DNA of 64,000 nucleotides from JALSRK01 sp964461995 (GTDB lineage Bacteria; Acidobacteriota; Terriglobia; Bryobacterales; Bryobacteraceae): NCBI GenBank assembly GCA_964461995.1, contig CAYWXL010000011.1, positions 30,112 through 94,111 of the forward strand, given 5' to 3'. The notes beneath the pieces are model-generated. The model had not been told where the DNA came from. It did no database searches and worked only from the letters and a program-made list of their open reading frames with translations. Below are positions 8,537 through 18,196 of the stretch, piece by piece. The stretch's first letter is position 1, and every line of letters starts with the position of its first letter. Both the position numbers and the translations under genes were made by a program.

Positions 8537-10222
8537 ATGGCTATGGGACTCAGATCTGCTTCTACTGTCAGCTGGGTAATCGTGTTCGCATTGCTGGCTG
8601 CTCCGGGCCTGTCATCTCCAAAGAAGAACAAGCGGAGTGGAGACGGCTCGCGCGAAACAGTCTCGAAGCCTCTCAGTGAAAAGGAGCGGCGGCGGCGCGA
8701 AAAGAAACTCCGCAAAGAGCTGGAGCGGCCCTTCCGCAAGTGGTTGCAAGAGGACGTCGCTTACATCATCACCGATGAAGAGCGCGCCGCGTTCAAGAGG
8801 CTGCAAACGGCTGAGGAGATGGAGCAGTTCATCGAGCAGTTCTGGCTGCGGCGCGACCCGACTCCCGATACGCCGGAGAACGAGTTCAAGGAAGAGCATT
8901 ACCGGCGGATCGCGTACGCCAACGAGCGTTTCGCTTCGGGGATCCCGGGATGGAAGACGGACCGGGGCCGCATCTACATCACCTTCGGCCCCCCGGACGA
9001 AATCGAATCCCACCCTTCTGGCGGCACTTATGTGAGGCCGTGGGAAGAGGGCGGCGGAACTACGGCCACATATCCCTTCGAGATCTGGCGGTACCGCTGG
9101 ATTGAAGGTATCGGCTCTGACATCATCATCGAGTTTGTCGATCCCACTCTGACGGGCGAGTACCGGATGACGATGGATCCGTCGGAGAAGGATGCTCTGC
9201 TCTACGTGCCGAACGCGGGTTTGACGTTGCTCGAGGAAATGGGGATCACGAGCAAGGCGGACCGCTTCACCCGCACCGATGGAACGCGCCTCGGCACGGG
9301 TGACATGCCGCTGCCCCAGCGGATGAACCAGTTCGAGCGGCTACGTATTTGGGCCGCCTTGCAGAAGCCGCCGCCGATCAAGTTCAAGGACCTCGAGGCG
9401 GCGGTGACCTCGACGATCAAGTACAACTTGCTGCCCATGAAGGTCCGGGCGGACTACATCCGGATGACGAGCTCTACGGTGATGACCAACATCACTTTGC
9501 AGTTCGCCAACAAGGACCTCGAGTTCGAAGATGTTGACGGCGTCTCCCGCGCCACGATCAACATCTATGCGCGGATCACCTCAATGTCCCGTCGTGTGGT
9601 GAACGTCTTCGAAGACGTCATTACCACCGAGGTTCCGACACCGTTGCTCAGCCAGGCGATCGACAAGCAGGCGATTTACCAGAAATCGGTGCCTTTGCCT
9701 CCGGGAACTTACCGTTTGAACGTCGTCGCCAAGGACGTCGTGAGCGGCAACATGAACAACTACGAGATGGCGCTCCGCGTTCCTTATTACGAAGACGATG
9801 AGCTGAGCATGAGCAGCTTGATCCTCGCTGACAAGATTGAGAAGGTTCCGACCAGGAGGATCGGCACGGGGCAGTTCGTCATCGGCACATCGAAGGTGCG
9901 GCCGCGCATCGACGACACCTTCCGCCGGGACGAAAAGATGGGGATCTATCTCCAGCTTTACAACTTCGAACCCGACGAGAAAACGCGGAAGCCTAACGGC
10001 GTGATCGAGTACGAGGTGATCCGCAAGAAGGACAACAAGAAGATTTTCGAGTTCACCGAGGAGGTCGCGAGTATCGAGGGCGCCTCGGCGAACCAGACGG
10101 TCATTGAGAAGATCCTGCCGCTCCAAAACCTGGAACCCGGCGAATATCTGTTGAGGCTGAAGGTCACAGACCGGCTCAGAAATCAGACGCTCACCCCGGA
10201 GGCCACGTTCAAGGTAATATAG
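8537..10222 (+). CDS. GWxTD domain-containing exported protein
   Basis: 561 aa. A Sec-type signal (STVSWVIVFALLAAPGLSS) is followed by a charged linker and the domain named for its GWxTD motif, here GWKTD at residues 138-142, followed by RGRIYITFGPPDEIESHP and FEIWRYRW. The C-terminal half has repeated beta-rich segments (LPLQNLEPGEYLLRLKV). The domain is common in Acidobacteriota and other metagenomic phyla; its biochemical role is unknown to me. GTG 8534, ATG 8537 and ATG 8543 are all possible starts; no strong Shine-Dalgarno is present. The next gene follows 53 bases later and may be co-transcribed. Confidence 0.85.
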   Translation: MAMGLRSASTVSWVIVFALLAAPGLSSPKKNKRSGDGSRETVSKPLSEKERRRREKKLRKELERPFRKWLQEDVAYIITDEERAAFKRLQTAEEMEQFIEQFWLRRDPTPDTPENEFKEEHYRRIAYANERFASGIPGWKTDRGRIYITFGPPDEIESHPSGGTYVRPWEEGGGTTATYPFEIWRYRWIEGIGSDIIIEFVDPTLTGEYRMTMDPSEKDALLYVPNAGLTLLEEMGITSKADRFTRTDGTRLGTGDMPLPQRMNQFERLRIWAALQKPPPIKFKDLEAAVTSTIKYNLLPMKVRADYIRMTSSTVMTNITLQFANKDLEFEDVDGVSRATINIYARITSMSRRVVNVFEDVITTEVPTPLLSQAIDKQAIYQKSVPLPPGTYRLNVVAKDVVSGNMNNYEMALRVPYYEDDELSMSSLILADKIEKVPTRRIGTGQFVIGTSKVRPRIDDTFRRDEKMGIYLQLYNFEPDEKTRKPNGVIEYEVIRKKDNKKIFEFTEEVASIEGASANQTVIEKILPLQNLEPGEYLLRLKVTDRLRNQTLTPEATFKVI

Positions 10223-10275
10223 GGGCGGGGCGTCAGGCGGTCCGCCTTCGGGGCGGCCGCTGCGGATGATTCCGA

Positions 10276-12084
10276 ATGGAACGGGCAACGCGACCGATGG
10301 CGCGGATACTGCTGGCGGCGATGCTGGCAGCGATTCCGGCTCAGACCGCCCGGGCGGCCGACAAGTCCCTCGCCGGGAGCCTGATTGGCTTCGTCAGTGA
10401 TCGGGAAGGCGTTCCGCAAATGGGCGCCGCCGTGCTTCTTTACAACCGTTATGACCGGTTGGTTGCGCGCACCCTCACGAACGAGAAGGGGGCCTTCGGG
10501 TTCGACTCGCTGCTTCCGGGCGTGTATCGGATCAAGGTCAGCCTTCCCAGCTTCGTCCCGGCGGTCAAAGACAACATCCGGATCTTGCCGGGCAACCGTA
10601 GCTTTCTGTCGATCAGCTTGGCGAGCCTCCTCAGTTCCATCGAGTTGATATACGTTGCTCCGAACGAGCGGGCGGTGATCAACGACGATTGGAAGTGGGT
10701 GTTGCGCACGGCTACGCCGGCCCGTCCCATTCTGAGGATTCTGCCAGGCATCGACGTCGCCGATCCCGCCGGGAAAAAGCGCGAAACGCGGACTGCCATC
10801 TTCACACGCACGCGCGGATTGCTGAAGCTGTCCGCCGGTGAAGAAGGCGCATTAGCCGCCGCGGGAGCCACCGCCGACTTGGGCACCTCCTTCGCCTTGG
10901 CCACTTCGCTGTTCGGCTCGAGCGACGTGCAGTTTAGCGGCAACTTTGGCTACGCCTTGCAAACGGGAGCCCCTACCGCCGGGTTCCGCACGAGCTACAG
11001 CAACGAATTGTGGGGCGCCCGGCCTGAAGTGGCGCTGACGATGCGGCAGGTGCAGTTGCGGGGCCTCGCCGGCCAAGCCTTGCTGACGGGCAATCAAGAG
11101 AACGCTCCGAAACTCCAGACCCTGGCCGTCAGCACGCTGGACCGCCGGCGGCTCAGCGATTCCTTGCTGCTTGAATACGGCGCGTCTCTCGAGTCGGTGG
11201 CTTTCCTGGAGCGCTTGAACTACGTGAGCCCCTTCGCCCGGTTGACTTCCGATCTCGGCAAGTTCGGAGTGGTAGAGATCGCTTTCAGCTCCGGCATGCC
11301 GCCGGCGGAGCTGTTGGCCGACTCTGGTGAAGGCGCTGGGGGGATGCAGGACGACCTCACGGTGCTGGCCGTCTTTCCCCGCGTCTCGCTGGTTTCCAAT
11401 CAGGCGCGGGTGCAGCGCACCGAGAACTTGGAAGTCAACTATCGCAAGGTCCTCGGCAGCCGGTCGATCAGCGTGGGGGTATACCGGGAGAGTGTGGCCG
11501 ACGCGGCTGTGCCCGTGGCGGCGCCGTCGGGCTATTACGCTTCGGGCGACTTGCTCCCAGATCTTTCCTCGAATAGCTCGATCTTCAACCTCGGCGACTA
11601 CGAACGCCTCGGGTTCCGCGCTTCCGTCGCGCAGCAGCTTGGTGAGCACGTGACCTTGACGGCCGCGACGGGCAACACGGGCGTCCTGGTGCATGAGACT
11701 GGAACGCTCAGCACTCGAGACCCGAATGAACTGCGGAATTCGATGCAAATGTCGCGGCGGACGTGGCTAGCCCTCCGCGTCTCCGCCAAGGCGCCGCACT
11801 CCGGCATGCGTTTCTCGGCCGGCTACCGGTGGATGGACTACAACGCCCTGGCGCCCACCCACTTGTTCCTGACATCTGGTCTGCAGCCGGAGGTTGGCTT
11901 GAACATCCGCATCCAGCAATCGCTCCCCTCTTTCGGGATCTGGTCCGGACGCATGGTGGCTAGCGCCGAGCTGCGGAACCTGCTGGCACAAGGCTACGTG
12001 CCGGTGACCACGGCCGACGGCCGACGCCTATACCTCATTCAGAATCCGCGCACCGTACGCGGCGGCCTGAGTTTCATCTTCTGA
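10276..12084 (+). CDS. Carboxypeptidase-regulatory-like domain outer-membrane beta-barrel protein
   Basis: 602 aa. The signal peptide (ARILLAAMLAAIPAQTARA) ends near residue 28. Residues about 33-120 form a carboxypeptidase D regulatory-like beta-sandwich (GSLIGFVSDREGVPQMGAAV; NEKGAFGFDSLLPGVYRIKV). The remaining 400 residues alternate in the manner of amphipathic beta-strands and end in GGLSFIF, with a terminal Phe as expected for a BAM-assembled barrel. This architecture resembles a short acidobacterial TonB-receptor-like protein, but no TonB box or plug domain is recognisable. It may work with the upstream GWxTD protein; that is inference from adjacency. Confidence 0.75.
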   Translation: MERATRPMARILLAAMLAAIPAQTARAADKSLAGSLIGFVSDREGVPQMGAAVLLYNRYDRLVARTLTNEKGAFGFDSLLPGVYRIKVSLPSFVPAVKDNIRILPGNRSFLSISLASLLSSIELIYVAPNERAVINDDWKWVLRTATPARPILRILPGIDVADPAGKKRETRTAIFTRTRGLLKLSAGEEGALAAAGATADLGTSFALATSLFGSSDVQFSGNFGYALQTGAPTAGFRTSYSNELWGARPEVALTMRQVQLRGLAGQALLTGNQENAPKLQTLAVSTLDRRRLSDSLLLEYGASLESVAFLERLNYVSPFARLTSDLGKFGVVEIAFSSGMPPAELLADSGEGAGGMQDDLTVLAVFPRVSLVSNQARVQRTENLEVNYRKVLGSRSISVGVYRESVADAAVPVAAPSGYYASGDLLPDLSSNSSIFNLGDYERLGFRASVAQQLGEHVTLTAATGNTGVLVHETGTLSTRDPNELRNSMQMSRRTWLALRVSAKAPHSGMRFSAGYRWMDYNALAPTHLFLTSGLQPEVGLNIRIQQSLPSFGIWSGRMVASAELRNLLAQGYVPVTTADGRRLYLIQNPRTVRGGLSFIF

Positions 12085-12139
12085 GGCCGGATCCTCTGTG
12101 CGATCGCAACTTCGATAGGGGATTGGTGAGTCCGTATCC

Positions 12140-13798
12140 CTACTCAGCTGGCTCGCGCACTTGCAGGATCTGATCCGCGCGCACCTTGCCGAGCTTCTGC
12201 ACGATGCCTGAGGGCCAACGGATCTCGACCTCCGCCGTGTCCTGGTCCCCGAGGCCGAAGTGCACGGGACCGGCGCTCGAGGAGGCGTAGCCCACCGCGA
12301 AGGAGACGTGGTTGTACTGAGCGCCCGCGGCGGTGGTCACCTTGATCCGGGCGCCGATGGCGTCCCGGTTGCTTTTGACCCCTTCCAGGTCGAGCATCAG
12401 CCAGTGGTTCCCGCCCGGACTGTCGTTCATCCAGACTTCGGCCGGCTCGCGGAGGGCGGTGACGACGATGTCGATGCGTCCGTCCCCGTCCAGGTCGCCG
12501 TGGGCCGAACCCCGGTGCCGTTTCGGCTCGACGGCGGCGAAGCCGGCCTCTTCAGTCAGCGGCTGCCACTTGCGTCCTCCGAGATTGCGAAAGACCGTGT
12601 TGTGCTGGCGCACCGCGACGCGTCCCTCCATCGTCGGCGACTGCACGTGGCCACGGGAGACAAACAGATCCTTCCAGCCGTCATTGTCGAAGTCGAACAA
12701 GGCAGGACTGTAGCCGGCCATGGCCCGGCTCGCCGTCGTCATGCCGCTCGCCGCGGTCACTTCCTCGAAGGAGAGGCCGCTGGTGTTGCGGAAGATCGGG
12801 AAGGTCTCGTTGTCCAGGGCGACGAAGGCGATATCCGGCCGCCCGTCGTTGTCCACGTCCCGGGAATCGACACCCATTCCCGAGATGAAATTCCCGTGCT
12901 CGGCCAGCGCCACGCCGGCCTCGAAGGCAGCTTCTTCGAACCGGGTCTTGCCGGCGTTGTGAAACAGGAAGTTGAAGAGCTTATCGTTTGAGACGAATAC
13001 GTCGAGCAAACCGTCGCCATCGTAGTCGGCCACGGCGGCTCCCATCCCTTTGCCTTCGTGGCCGCGGATGCCCGAGGCGGCGGAAATGTCGGTGAAGGTA
13101 CCGTCGCCGTTGTTGTGGAACAGGCCGTTGGGAGTGGGGCCGTACAGCCGGGGGTGGCAGTACTCCAAGACGCCTTCGTAACGGCACTCGGGTTCTTTCT
13201 CGCGGCTCCAGGCCAAGTAGTTGACGATGAAGAGGTCCAGCCACCCGTCATTATCCACGTCGAGGAAAGCTCCGTGAACCGCCCAGAGGGGGCCGTAGTC
13301 CGGGTCGTCCGCCTTGTCCAGTCCGGCCTCCGCCGTGACGTCCGTGAACGTGCCGTCGCCGTTGTTGCGGTAGAGGGTGTACCGGTGAACCCCTGCCAGG
13401 AAGAGGTCCTGGTCGCCGTCATTGTCGTAGTCTCCGACGATCACGCCCGTATCGTATCCGGAGCCCTGGAGCCCGGCCCGGGCCGTGACGTCGGTGAAGT
13501 TGCCCCTGCCGTCGTTGGCGAACAGCCGATTCCAGTATTTGTGGCCCGTCTTCTGCAGCGTGACGATGTCGGCGCCGTTGGCGAAATAGATGTCGAGGTC
13601 GCCGTCGTTGTCGTAGTCGAAGACGGCTACGCCCCCGGCCATCGTCTCCGGCGCATACCGCCGGGGAGTCTCTGAGTTTTCCAGGGTGAAGCCGATCTCC
13701 CGATACCGGAAATGAATCGGCGGGTTGTCTCCGGCCAGACCCGGCCGCCACACGGCGATGAGGAGCGGCAAGAGCCGGAGTGAGCGGTGGACGTGCAT
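12140..13798 (-). CDS. CRTAC1-family FG-GAP/ASPIC-UnbV propeller protein
   Basis: 552 aa with an N-terminal signal (SLRLLPLLIAVWRPGLAG). Seven calcium-binding DxDxDG loops are visible: DYDNDGDLD, DYDNDGDQD, DVDNDGWLD, DYDGDGLLD, DVDNDGRPD, DFDNDGWKD and DLDGDGRID, each with an adjacent NNGDGTFTDV-like strand, giving an integrin-like seven-bladed propeller. The C-terminal 100 residues are the ASPIC/UnbV domain (GGNHWLMLDLEGVKSNRDAIGARIKV; EIRWPSGIVQKL). These proteins are secreted or surface-exposed, and their ligands are generally unknown. It is transcribed toward the barrel gene and divergently from ileS. Confidence 0.9.
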   Translation of the reverse strand: MHVHRSLRLLPLLIAVWRPGLAGDNPPIHFRYREIGFTLENSETPRRYAPETMAGGVAVFDYDNDGDLDIYFANGADIVTLQKTGHKYWNRLFANDGRGNFTDVTARAGLQGSGYDTGVIVGDYDNDGDQDLFLAGVHRYTLYRNNGDGTFTDVTAEAGLDKADDPDYGPLWAVHGAFLDVDNDGWLDLFIVNYLAWSREKEPECRYEGVLEYCHPRLYGPTPNGLFHNNGDGTFTDISAASGIRGHEGKGMGAAVADYDGDGLLDVFVSNDKLFNFLFHNAGKTRFEEAAFEAGVALAEHGNFISGMGVDSRDVDNDGRPDIAFVALDNETFPIFRNTSGLSFEEVTAASGMTTASRAMAGYSPALFDFDNDGWKDLFVSRGHVQSPTMEGRVAVRQHNTVFRNLGGRKWQPLTEEAGFAAVEPKRHRGSAHGDLDGDGRIDIVVTALREPAEVWMNDSPGGNHWLMLDLEGVKSNRDAIGARIKVTTAAGAQYNHVSFAVGYASSSAGPVHFGLGDQDTAEVEIRWPSGIVQKLGKVRADQILQVREPAE

Positions 13799-13892
13799 CA
13801 GTGAAGCGGTACGGTTACTCTTCCCTTAAACCTATCATGTAGCCGATCCGGCCGCTTCAGGGGGCGTAGTACCATGAAATGTTAGCCAGCAC

Positions 13893-16718
13893 ATGGACTT
13901 GGACAACCTCGACCTCAAGAAGACCGTCAACCTGCCGAAGACGGCATTCCCGATGAAGGCCAACCTCCCCCGGCGAGAGCCCGAGATCCTGGCCCGCTGG
14001 GAGGAGACCCGTCTCTACGACCGGATCCGGCAGGCGCGCAGCGGCCGGCCTAAGTACGTGCTCCACGACGGGCCGCCCTATGCCAACGGCAACATCCATC
14101 TGGGAACTGCTTTCAACAAGATCCTGAAAGACTTCATCGTCAAGTCCCGGAGCATGGCCGGCTACGACGCTCCGTTTGTGCCGGGATGGGACTGCCACGG
14201 GCTGCCGATCGAGATCCGGGTCGATAGCGAGCTTGGCGAGAAGAAGGCGTCGATGAGCCCGGTCGAGATCCGAAGGGCCTGCCGCCGGTACGCGGAAAAG
14301 TACGTCAACATTCATCGCCAGGAGTTCAAGCGTCTGGGCGTGCTCGGACGTTGGGAGAAACCGTATCTGACGATGAGCGCCCAGTACCAAAGTGTGATCG
14401 CCAGGGCCTTCATCGAGTTTCTCGACCGCGGTTACGTCTACAAGGGCCTGAAACCGGTGCACTGGTGCCCAAACTGTACCACGGCGCTCGCCGAGGCCGA
14501 GGTGGAATATGAAGATCATACGAGCCCCTCGATCTGGGTGCGGTTTCCGCTGGCCTCGGATCCGGCCGCCATCGATCCCGCCCTCGCCGGACGCAAGGTC
14601 TGGGGCCTGATCTGGACTACGACCCCCTGGACGCTCCCCGCCAATCTGGCAATCGCCTACCATCCCAAGTTCACTTACGTCGCTGTCGATACCGGTGAGG
14701 ACGTTTACCTCGTCGCCGAGGGCCTTTATGATGCGACCCTGGACGCCTGCGGCTGGGGCCGCCATGAGATCATCGCCCGTTTCCCGGGCGAGAAGCTGGA
14801 AGGCGGCGTCTATCGCCATCCGTTTTTGGAACGGGATTCCAAAGGCATCCTGGCCGAGCACGTCACCTTGGAGCAAGGTACCGGCGCTGTGCACACGGCA
14901 CCCGGCCACGGGCTCGAGGACTACTTGATCGGCCAGGAGTATGGACTTCCGGTTTATTGCCCGGTGGACCATCGTGGACGGTTCTTCCAGGCCGAGGACG
15001 CTCCTGGCGCGCTCCCCGAGTCGATCCTCGGCAAGAGCGTATGGGACGCAAATCCGGTGGTTGTCCAGATCCTGCGCGAGCGCCAGGCGCTGTTGGCTGA
15101 GAAGACCATCCGGCACAGCTATCCCCACTGCTGGCGATGCCACAACCCGACGATCTTCCGAGCCACCGAGCAGTGGTTCATCGGCATGGAGCGCAACGGC
15201 CTTCGGCAGAAAGCCCTGGAGGCCATCAAGACCGTCTCCTGGATGCCGAAATGGGGCGAGGAACGCATCTCGAACATGATCGCCACCCGGCCGGACTGGT
15301 GCATCTCGCGCCAGCGGATCTGGGGCGTTCCGATTACTGTGTTTTACTGCCAGGGGTGCGGCAAGACGGTCACCGACCGCGCTGTGTTGGAGAAGGTCGT
15401 GGATCTGTTCGCGGAGCACACCGCGGACATCTGGTACGAGAAGTCGGCGGCGGAGCTGTTGGACGGTTACCGCTGTCCCAAGTGCGGCGGAGCGGAGTTC
15501 GAGAAAGAAAAGGACATTCTGGACGTCTGGTTCGATTCGGGATCGAGCCACCTGGCGGTGGTGGACAAGGAGCCGGAACTGCACTGGCCGGCGGATCTCT
15601 ACGTGGAGGGAGGCGACCAATATCGCGGCTGGTTCCACAGCTCTTTGCTCGTGGGCGTGGGCCTGAAAGGCGCCAGTCCGTACAAGGCCTGCGCCACCCA
15701 CGGTTGGACGCTTGACGGCGAAGGCCGCGCCATGTCGAAGTCGTTGGGCAACATCATTGAGCCGGCCGAGATCGTTCAGAAGTACGGGGCGGAGATCCTC
15801 CGTCTGTGGGTGGCTTCGGTGGAGTTCACCGAGGACGTGCGGATCTCCGAGACAATCCTTGCGCGTTTGACCGAAGCCTACCGGAAGATCCGCAACACGT
15901 TCCGCTTCGCCCTCGGCAATCTCCACGACTTCGACCCGGCCCGCGACGCGCTGCCCGCCGCCGAGCTGCTTGAGTTCGACCAGTGGATCCTGTTCCGGGC
16001 CGAGGAGATCACGCGCCGTTGCCGGCGCTGGTACGACGAGTTCGCCTTTCACCGCGTCTATCAGGCGCTGTATAACTTCGCCGTCACCGACCTCAGCTCT
16101 CTTTATTTCGATGTGTTGAAAGACCGCCTGTACACAGCGGCCCCGGACTCGCCGGCGCGGCGCAGCGCTCAGACGGCGATCTATCGTCTCGTCTGGGCGC
16201 TGGTCCGGCTCCTGGCGCCCTTGATGAGCTTCACGATGGAAGAAGTATGGGGTCATCTGGCCCGGCCGGATGGTTCTCCGGACTCCGTCCACATCGCCCT
16301 GCTCCCCGAACCGGAGGAGCTAACGGAGGGGCTCACGGCGGAACACCGGGAGCGGGCAAAGGATTGGAACCGGCTCGTGGAAGTCCGTGAGATTGTGTTG
16401 AAGAGTTTGGAAGCCGCCCGGACGGCCAAGATCATTGGCGCCCCGCTCGAAGCTAGGGTGCACTTGAAGGCCAGTGGAGAACTTTATGAGCTGCTGGACC
16501 GTTACGAGCGGAGTCTGGCGGAGTTGTTTATCGTCTCGGAAGTTTCCATGGAAGGACACGCGGACACTGAGTTGGCTGTCCATGTGGAACGCGCTTCCGG
16601 AAGCAAGTGTCCGCGGTGCTGGAAGTACCGCGAGGACGTGGGCGCCCACCCGGTGGTCCCTGAAGTGTGCGGATCGTGCGCTGCGGCGGTGCTGGAAACG
16701 GTTCAGGGCCGGGGCTGA
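13893..16718 (+). CDS. ileS: Isoleucyl-tRNA synthetase
   Basis: 941 aa class I aminoacyl-tRNA synthetase charging tRNA-Ile in the cytoplasm. The HIGH-type signature GNIHLG is near residue 67 and the KMSKS-type loop AMSKSLGN near residue 614. The editing (CP1) domain lies between them (GLIWTTTPWTLPANLAIAYHPKF; TAPGHGLEDY). Two zinc pairs appear: CQGCG and CPKCG in the insertion, and CPRCWKY and CGSC at the C-terminus near residues 906-932. This is the bacterial type with a C-terminal zinc ribbon. It overlaps nothing but is followed one base later by lspA, a common ileS-lspA arrangement. Confidence 0.97.
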   Translation: MDLDNLDLKKTVNLPKTAFPMKANLPRREPEILARWEETRLYDRIRQARSGRPKYVLHDGPPYANGNIHLGTAFNKILKDFIVKSRSMAGYDAPFVPGWDCHGLPIEIRVDSELGEKKASMSPVEIRRACRRYAEKYVNIHRQEFKRLGVLGRWEKPYLTMSAQYQSVIARAFIEFLDRGYVYKGLKPVHWCPNCTTALAEAEVEYEDHTSPSIWVRFPLASDPAAIDPALAGRKVWGLIWTTTPWTLPANLAIAYHPKFTYVAVDTGEDVYLVAEGLYDATLDACGWGRHEIIARFPGEKLEGGVYRHPFLERDSKGILAEHVTLEQGTGAVHTAPGHGLEDYLIGQEYGLPVYCPVDHRGRFFQAEDAPGALPESILGKSVWDANPVVVQILRERQALLAEKTIRHSYPHCWRCHNPTIFRATEQWFIGMERNGLRQKALEAIKTVSWMPKWGEERISNMIATRPDWCISRQRIWGVPITVFYCQGCGKTVTDRAVLEKVVDLFAEHTADIWYEKSAAELLDGYRCPKCGGAEFEKEKDILDVWFDSGSSHLAVVDKEPELHWPADLYVEGGDQYRGWFHSSLLVGVGLKGASPYKACATHGWTLDGEGRAMSKSLGNIIEPAEIVQKYGAEILRLWVASVEFTEDVRISETILARLTEAYRKIRNTFRFALGNLHDFDPARDALPAAELLEFDQWILFRAEEITRRCRRWYDEFAFHRVYQALYNFAVTDLSSLYFDVLKDRLYTAAPDSPARRSAQTAIYRLVWALVRLLAPLMSFTMEEVWGHLARPDGSPDSVHIALLPEPEELTEGLTAEHRERAKDWNRLVEVREIVLKSLEAARTAKIIGAPLEARVHLKASGELYELLDRYERSLAELFIVSEVSMEGHADTELAVHVERASGSKCPRCWKYREDVGAHPVVPEVCGSCAAAVLETVQGRG

Positions 16719-16719
16719 G

Positions 16720-17220
16720 ATGCACTCCCGCTTTGTCGCCTTCGGTCTTTCGGCCGCGGTTGTTCTTCTCGACCGCCTCACCAAGCTGTGGGTGGAGTCG
16801 GCGGTGGGGCGCTATGAAACGATCCCGGTCATCCCAGGTTTTTTCGACATCATCTACACGCGTAACCGCGGCATAGCCTTCGGGCTTTTCGCGGACTCCG
16901 GCGGCTACTTGCGTTCGGTATTGCTTGTCGGCGTTGCGGTGGCCGTCTTGGGCGCCGTGGCGGTGCTCATATGGCGCTTGCCGCGAAATCCCACGCCTTC
17001 GCACCGGTGGTTTCCCTTTGCTTTAGGGTTGATCTTCGGAGGGGCTGCGGGAAATCTCTACGACCGCATTGTACACGGCAGCGTGACGGATTTCCTCGAC
17101 GTGTACGTGGGCGATTGGCACTGGCCGGCCTTCAACATCGCCGACAGCGCGATTACGATCGGAGCGGTGCTGCTGCTGATGGAGTCCGTACTGCGGCCTC
17201 GCCAGATGAGGGAAAGCTAG
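16720..17220 (+). CDS. lspA: Lipoprotein signal peptidase (signal peptidase II)
   Basis: 166 aa aspartic protease of the inner membrane that removes signal peptides from diacylglyceryl-prolipoproteins. Four membrane segments are visible. The conserved NRGIAFGLF, GAAGNLYDRIVHG (Asp115) and FNIADSAI (Asp142) carry the two catalytic aspartates. The start at 16720 (MHSRFVAFG) lies one base after the ileS stop; longer upstream frames would run inside ileS. With lgt immediately downstream, the operon supplies two consecutive lipoprotein-processing steps. Confidence 0.96.
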   Translation: MHSRFVAFGLSAAVVLLDRLTKLWVESAVGRYETIPVIPGFFDIIYTRNRGIAFGLFADSGGYLRSVLLVGVAVAVLGAVAVLIWRLPRNPTPSHRWFPFALGLIFGGAAGNLYDRIVHGSVTDFLDVYVGDWHWPAFNIADSAITIGAVLLLMESVLRPRQMRES

Positions 17221-17221
17221 C

Positions 17222-18010
17222 ATGTATCCCAAACTGATCAGCTTCAATGGTTTCTTTTTGCCGACCTACGGGCTTCTCGTGGCGCTCGGTTTCGTGGCGG
17301 CGTTGTGGATGGCGAGGCGCCTGTCCCGCCGTGTCCGGCTCGATCCCGAAGTGATAACGAACCTGGGGGTCTACTGCGCTGTCGCCGGACTGCTCGGGGC
17401 TAAGGTGATGCTGCTCATTTTTGACTGGCGTTACTACGCCGCCCACCCTGCCGAGATCTTCACCCTGCGGACGCTGCAAGCCGGCGGCGTTTTTCAAGGC
17501 GGCCTCATCGCCGCTCTCGTCATGGCTTACATCTATACGCGGAAGCATGGCCTGCCCCGGCTCAAAGCCGCCGACGTCTTTGCTCCCGGCGTGGCGCTCG
17601 GTCACGGAATCGGCCGGCTGGGATGTTTCGCCGCGGGCTGCTGCTGGGGCATCGAAACCCGCCTGCCGTGGGCGGTGACCTTTACGAAGCAGGATGCCCA
17701 CGATCTGGTCGGAGTTCCCCTCAACACCCCCCTGCATCCCACTCAGCTTTACGAATCCGTGGCTGAGTTCATCATCTTCGGTATTCTCTACCGGCGGTTC
17801 CACCGGCCTCATGCCGACGGCGTGATCATCGGACTCTACCTGGTGCTTTACGGGGTGGTCAGGTTCTTCGTAGAGTTTGTCCGTTTTCACCAGCAACCCA
17901 ATCCGTTCGGCGGTCCATTTTCGGCCACGCAGTGGCTCTCGCTGCTATTAGGGGCGGTGGGCGTTTACCTGTGGCGCTTGCGTAGCCCCAGCGCTACCGG
18001 GGAGAAGTAG
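17222..18010 (+). CDS. lgt: Prolipoprotein diacylglyceryl transferase
   Basis: 262 aa polytopic inner-membrane enzyme that transfers diacylglycerol from phosphatidylglycerol to the lipobox cysteine, the step before LspA cleavage. The family signature HGIGRLGCFAAGCCWG lies around residues 127-142 and the C-terminal RFFVEFVR is typical. It starts one base after the lspA stop. The many lipobox proteins in this window (for example at 35.2, 42.2 kb) are its expected clients. Confidence 0.96.
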   Translation: MYPKLISFNGFFLPTYGLLVALGFVAALWMARRLSRRVRLDPEVITNLGVYCAVAGLLGAKVMLLIFDWRYYAAHPAEIFTLRTLQAGGVFQGGLIAALVMAYIYTRKHGLPRLKAADVFAPGVALGHGIGRLGCFAAGCCWGIETRLPWAVTFTKQDAHDLVGVPLNTPLHPTQLYESVAEFIIFGILYRRFHRPHADGVIIGLYLVLYGVVRFFVEFVRFHQQPNPFGGPFSATQWLSLLLGAVGVYLWRLRSPSATGEK

Positions 18011-18051
18011 CCCTTCCGGCCTCCGCCGAAGATCCACATCTTCGAGAAGGG
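18011..18051 (+). terminator. Nested hairpin after lgt
   Basis: CCCTTC (18011-18016) pairs with GAAGGG (18046-18051) and, inside it, CGAAGA (18027-18032) pairs with TCTTCG (18039-18044). Only TTTCC follows, so it is a weak intrinsic terminator or an attenuator separating the ileS-lspA-lgt operon from the tad-like genes. Confidence 0.45.
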
Positions 18052-18196
18052 TTTCCTAAGGGAAATTCCTCAGTAGAACTAACTGGATTCACGGATTCGC
18101 ATCGGACCCGAACCACTCTAACGTAAGAATTGGAGCAACATCCGGCTGCCGGAAGCGTCCGTCTGGAATCAGGGACCTCTTCTCGGGTACGAAGGC

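Noticed and set aside
13857..16292. Minus-strand frame of 811 residues
   Set aside because: Antisense to ileS, whose catalytic and zinc motifs are intact.
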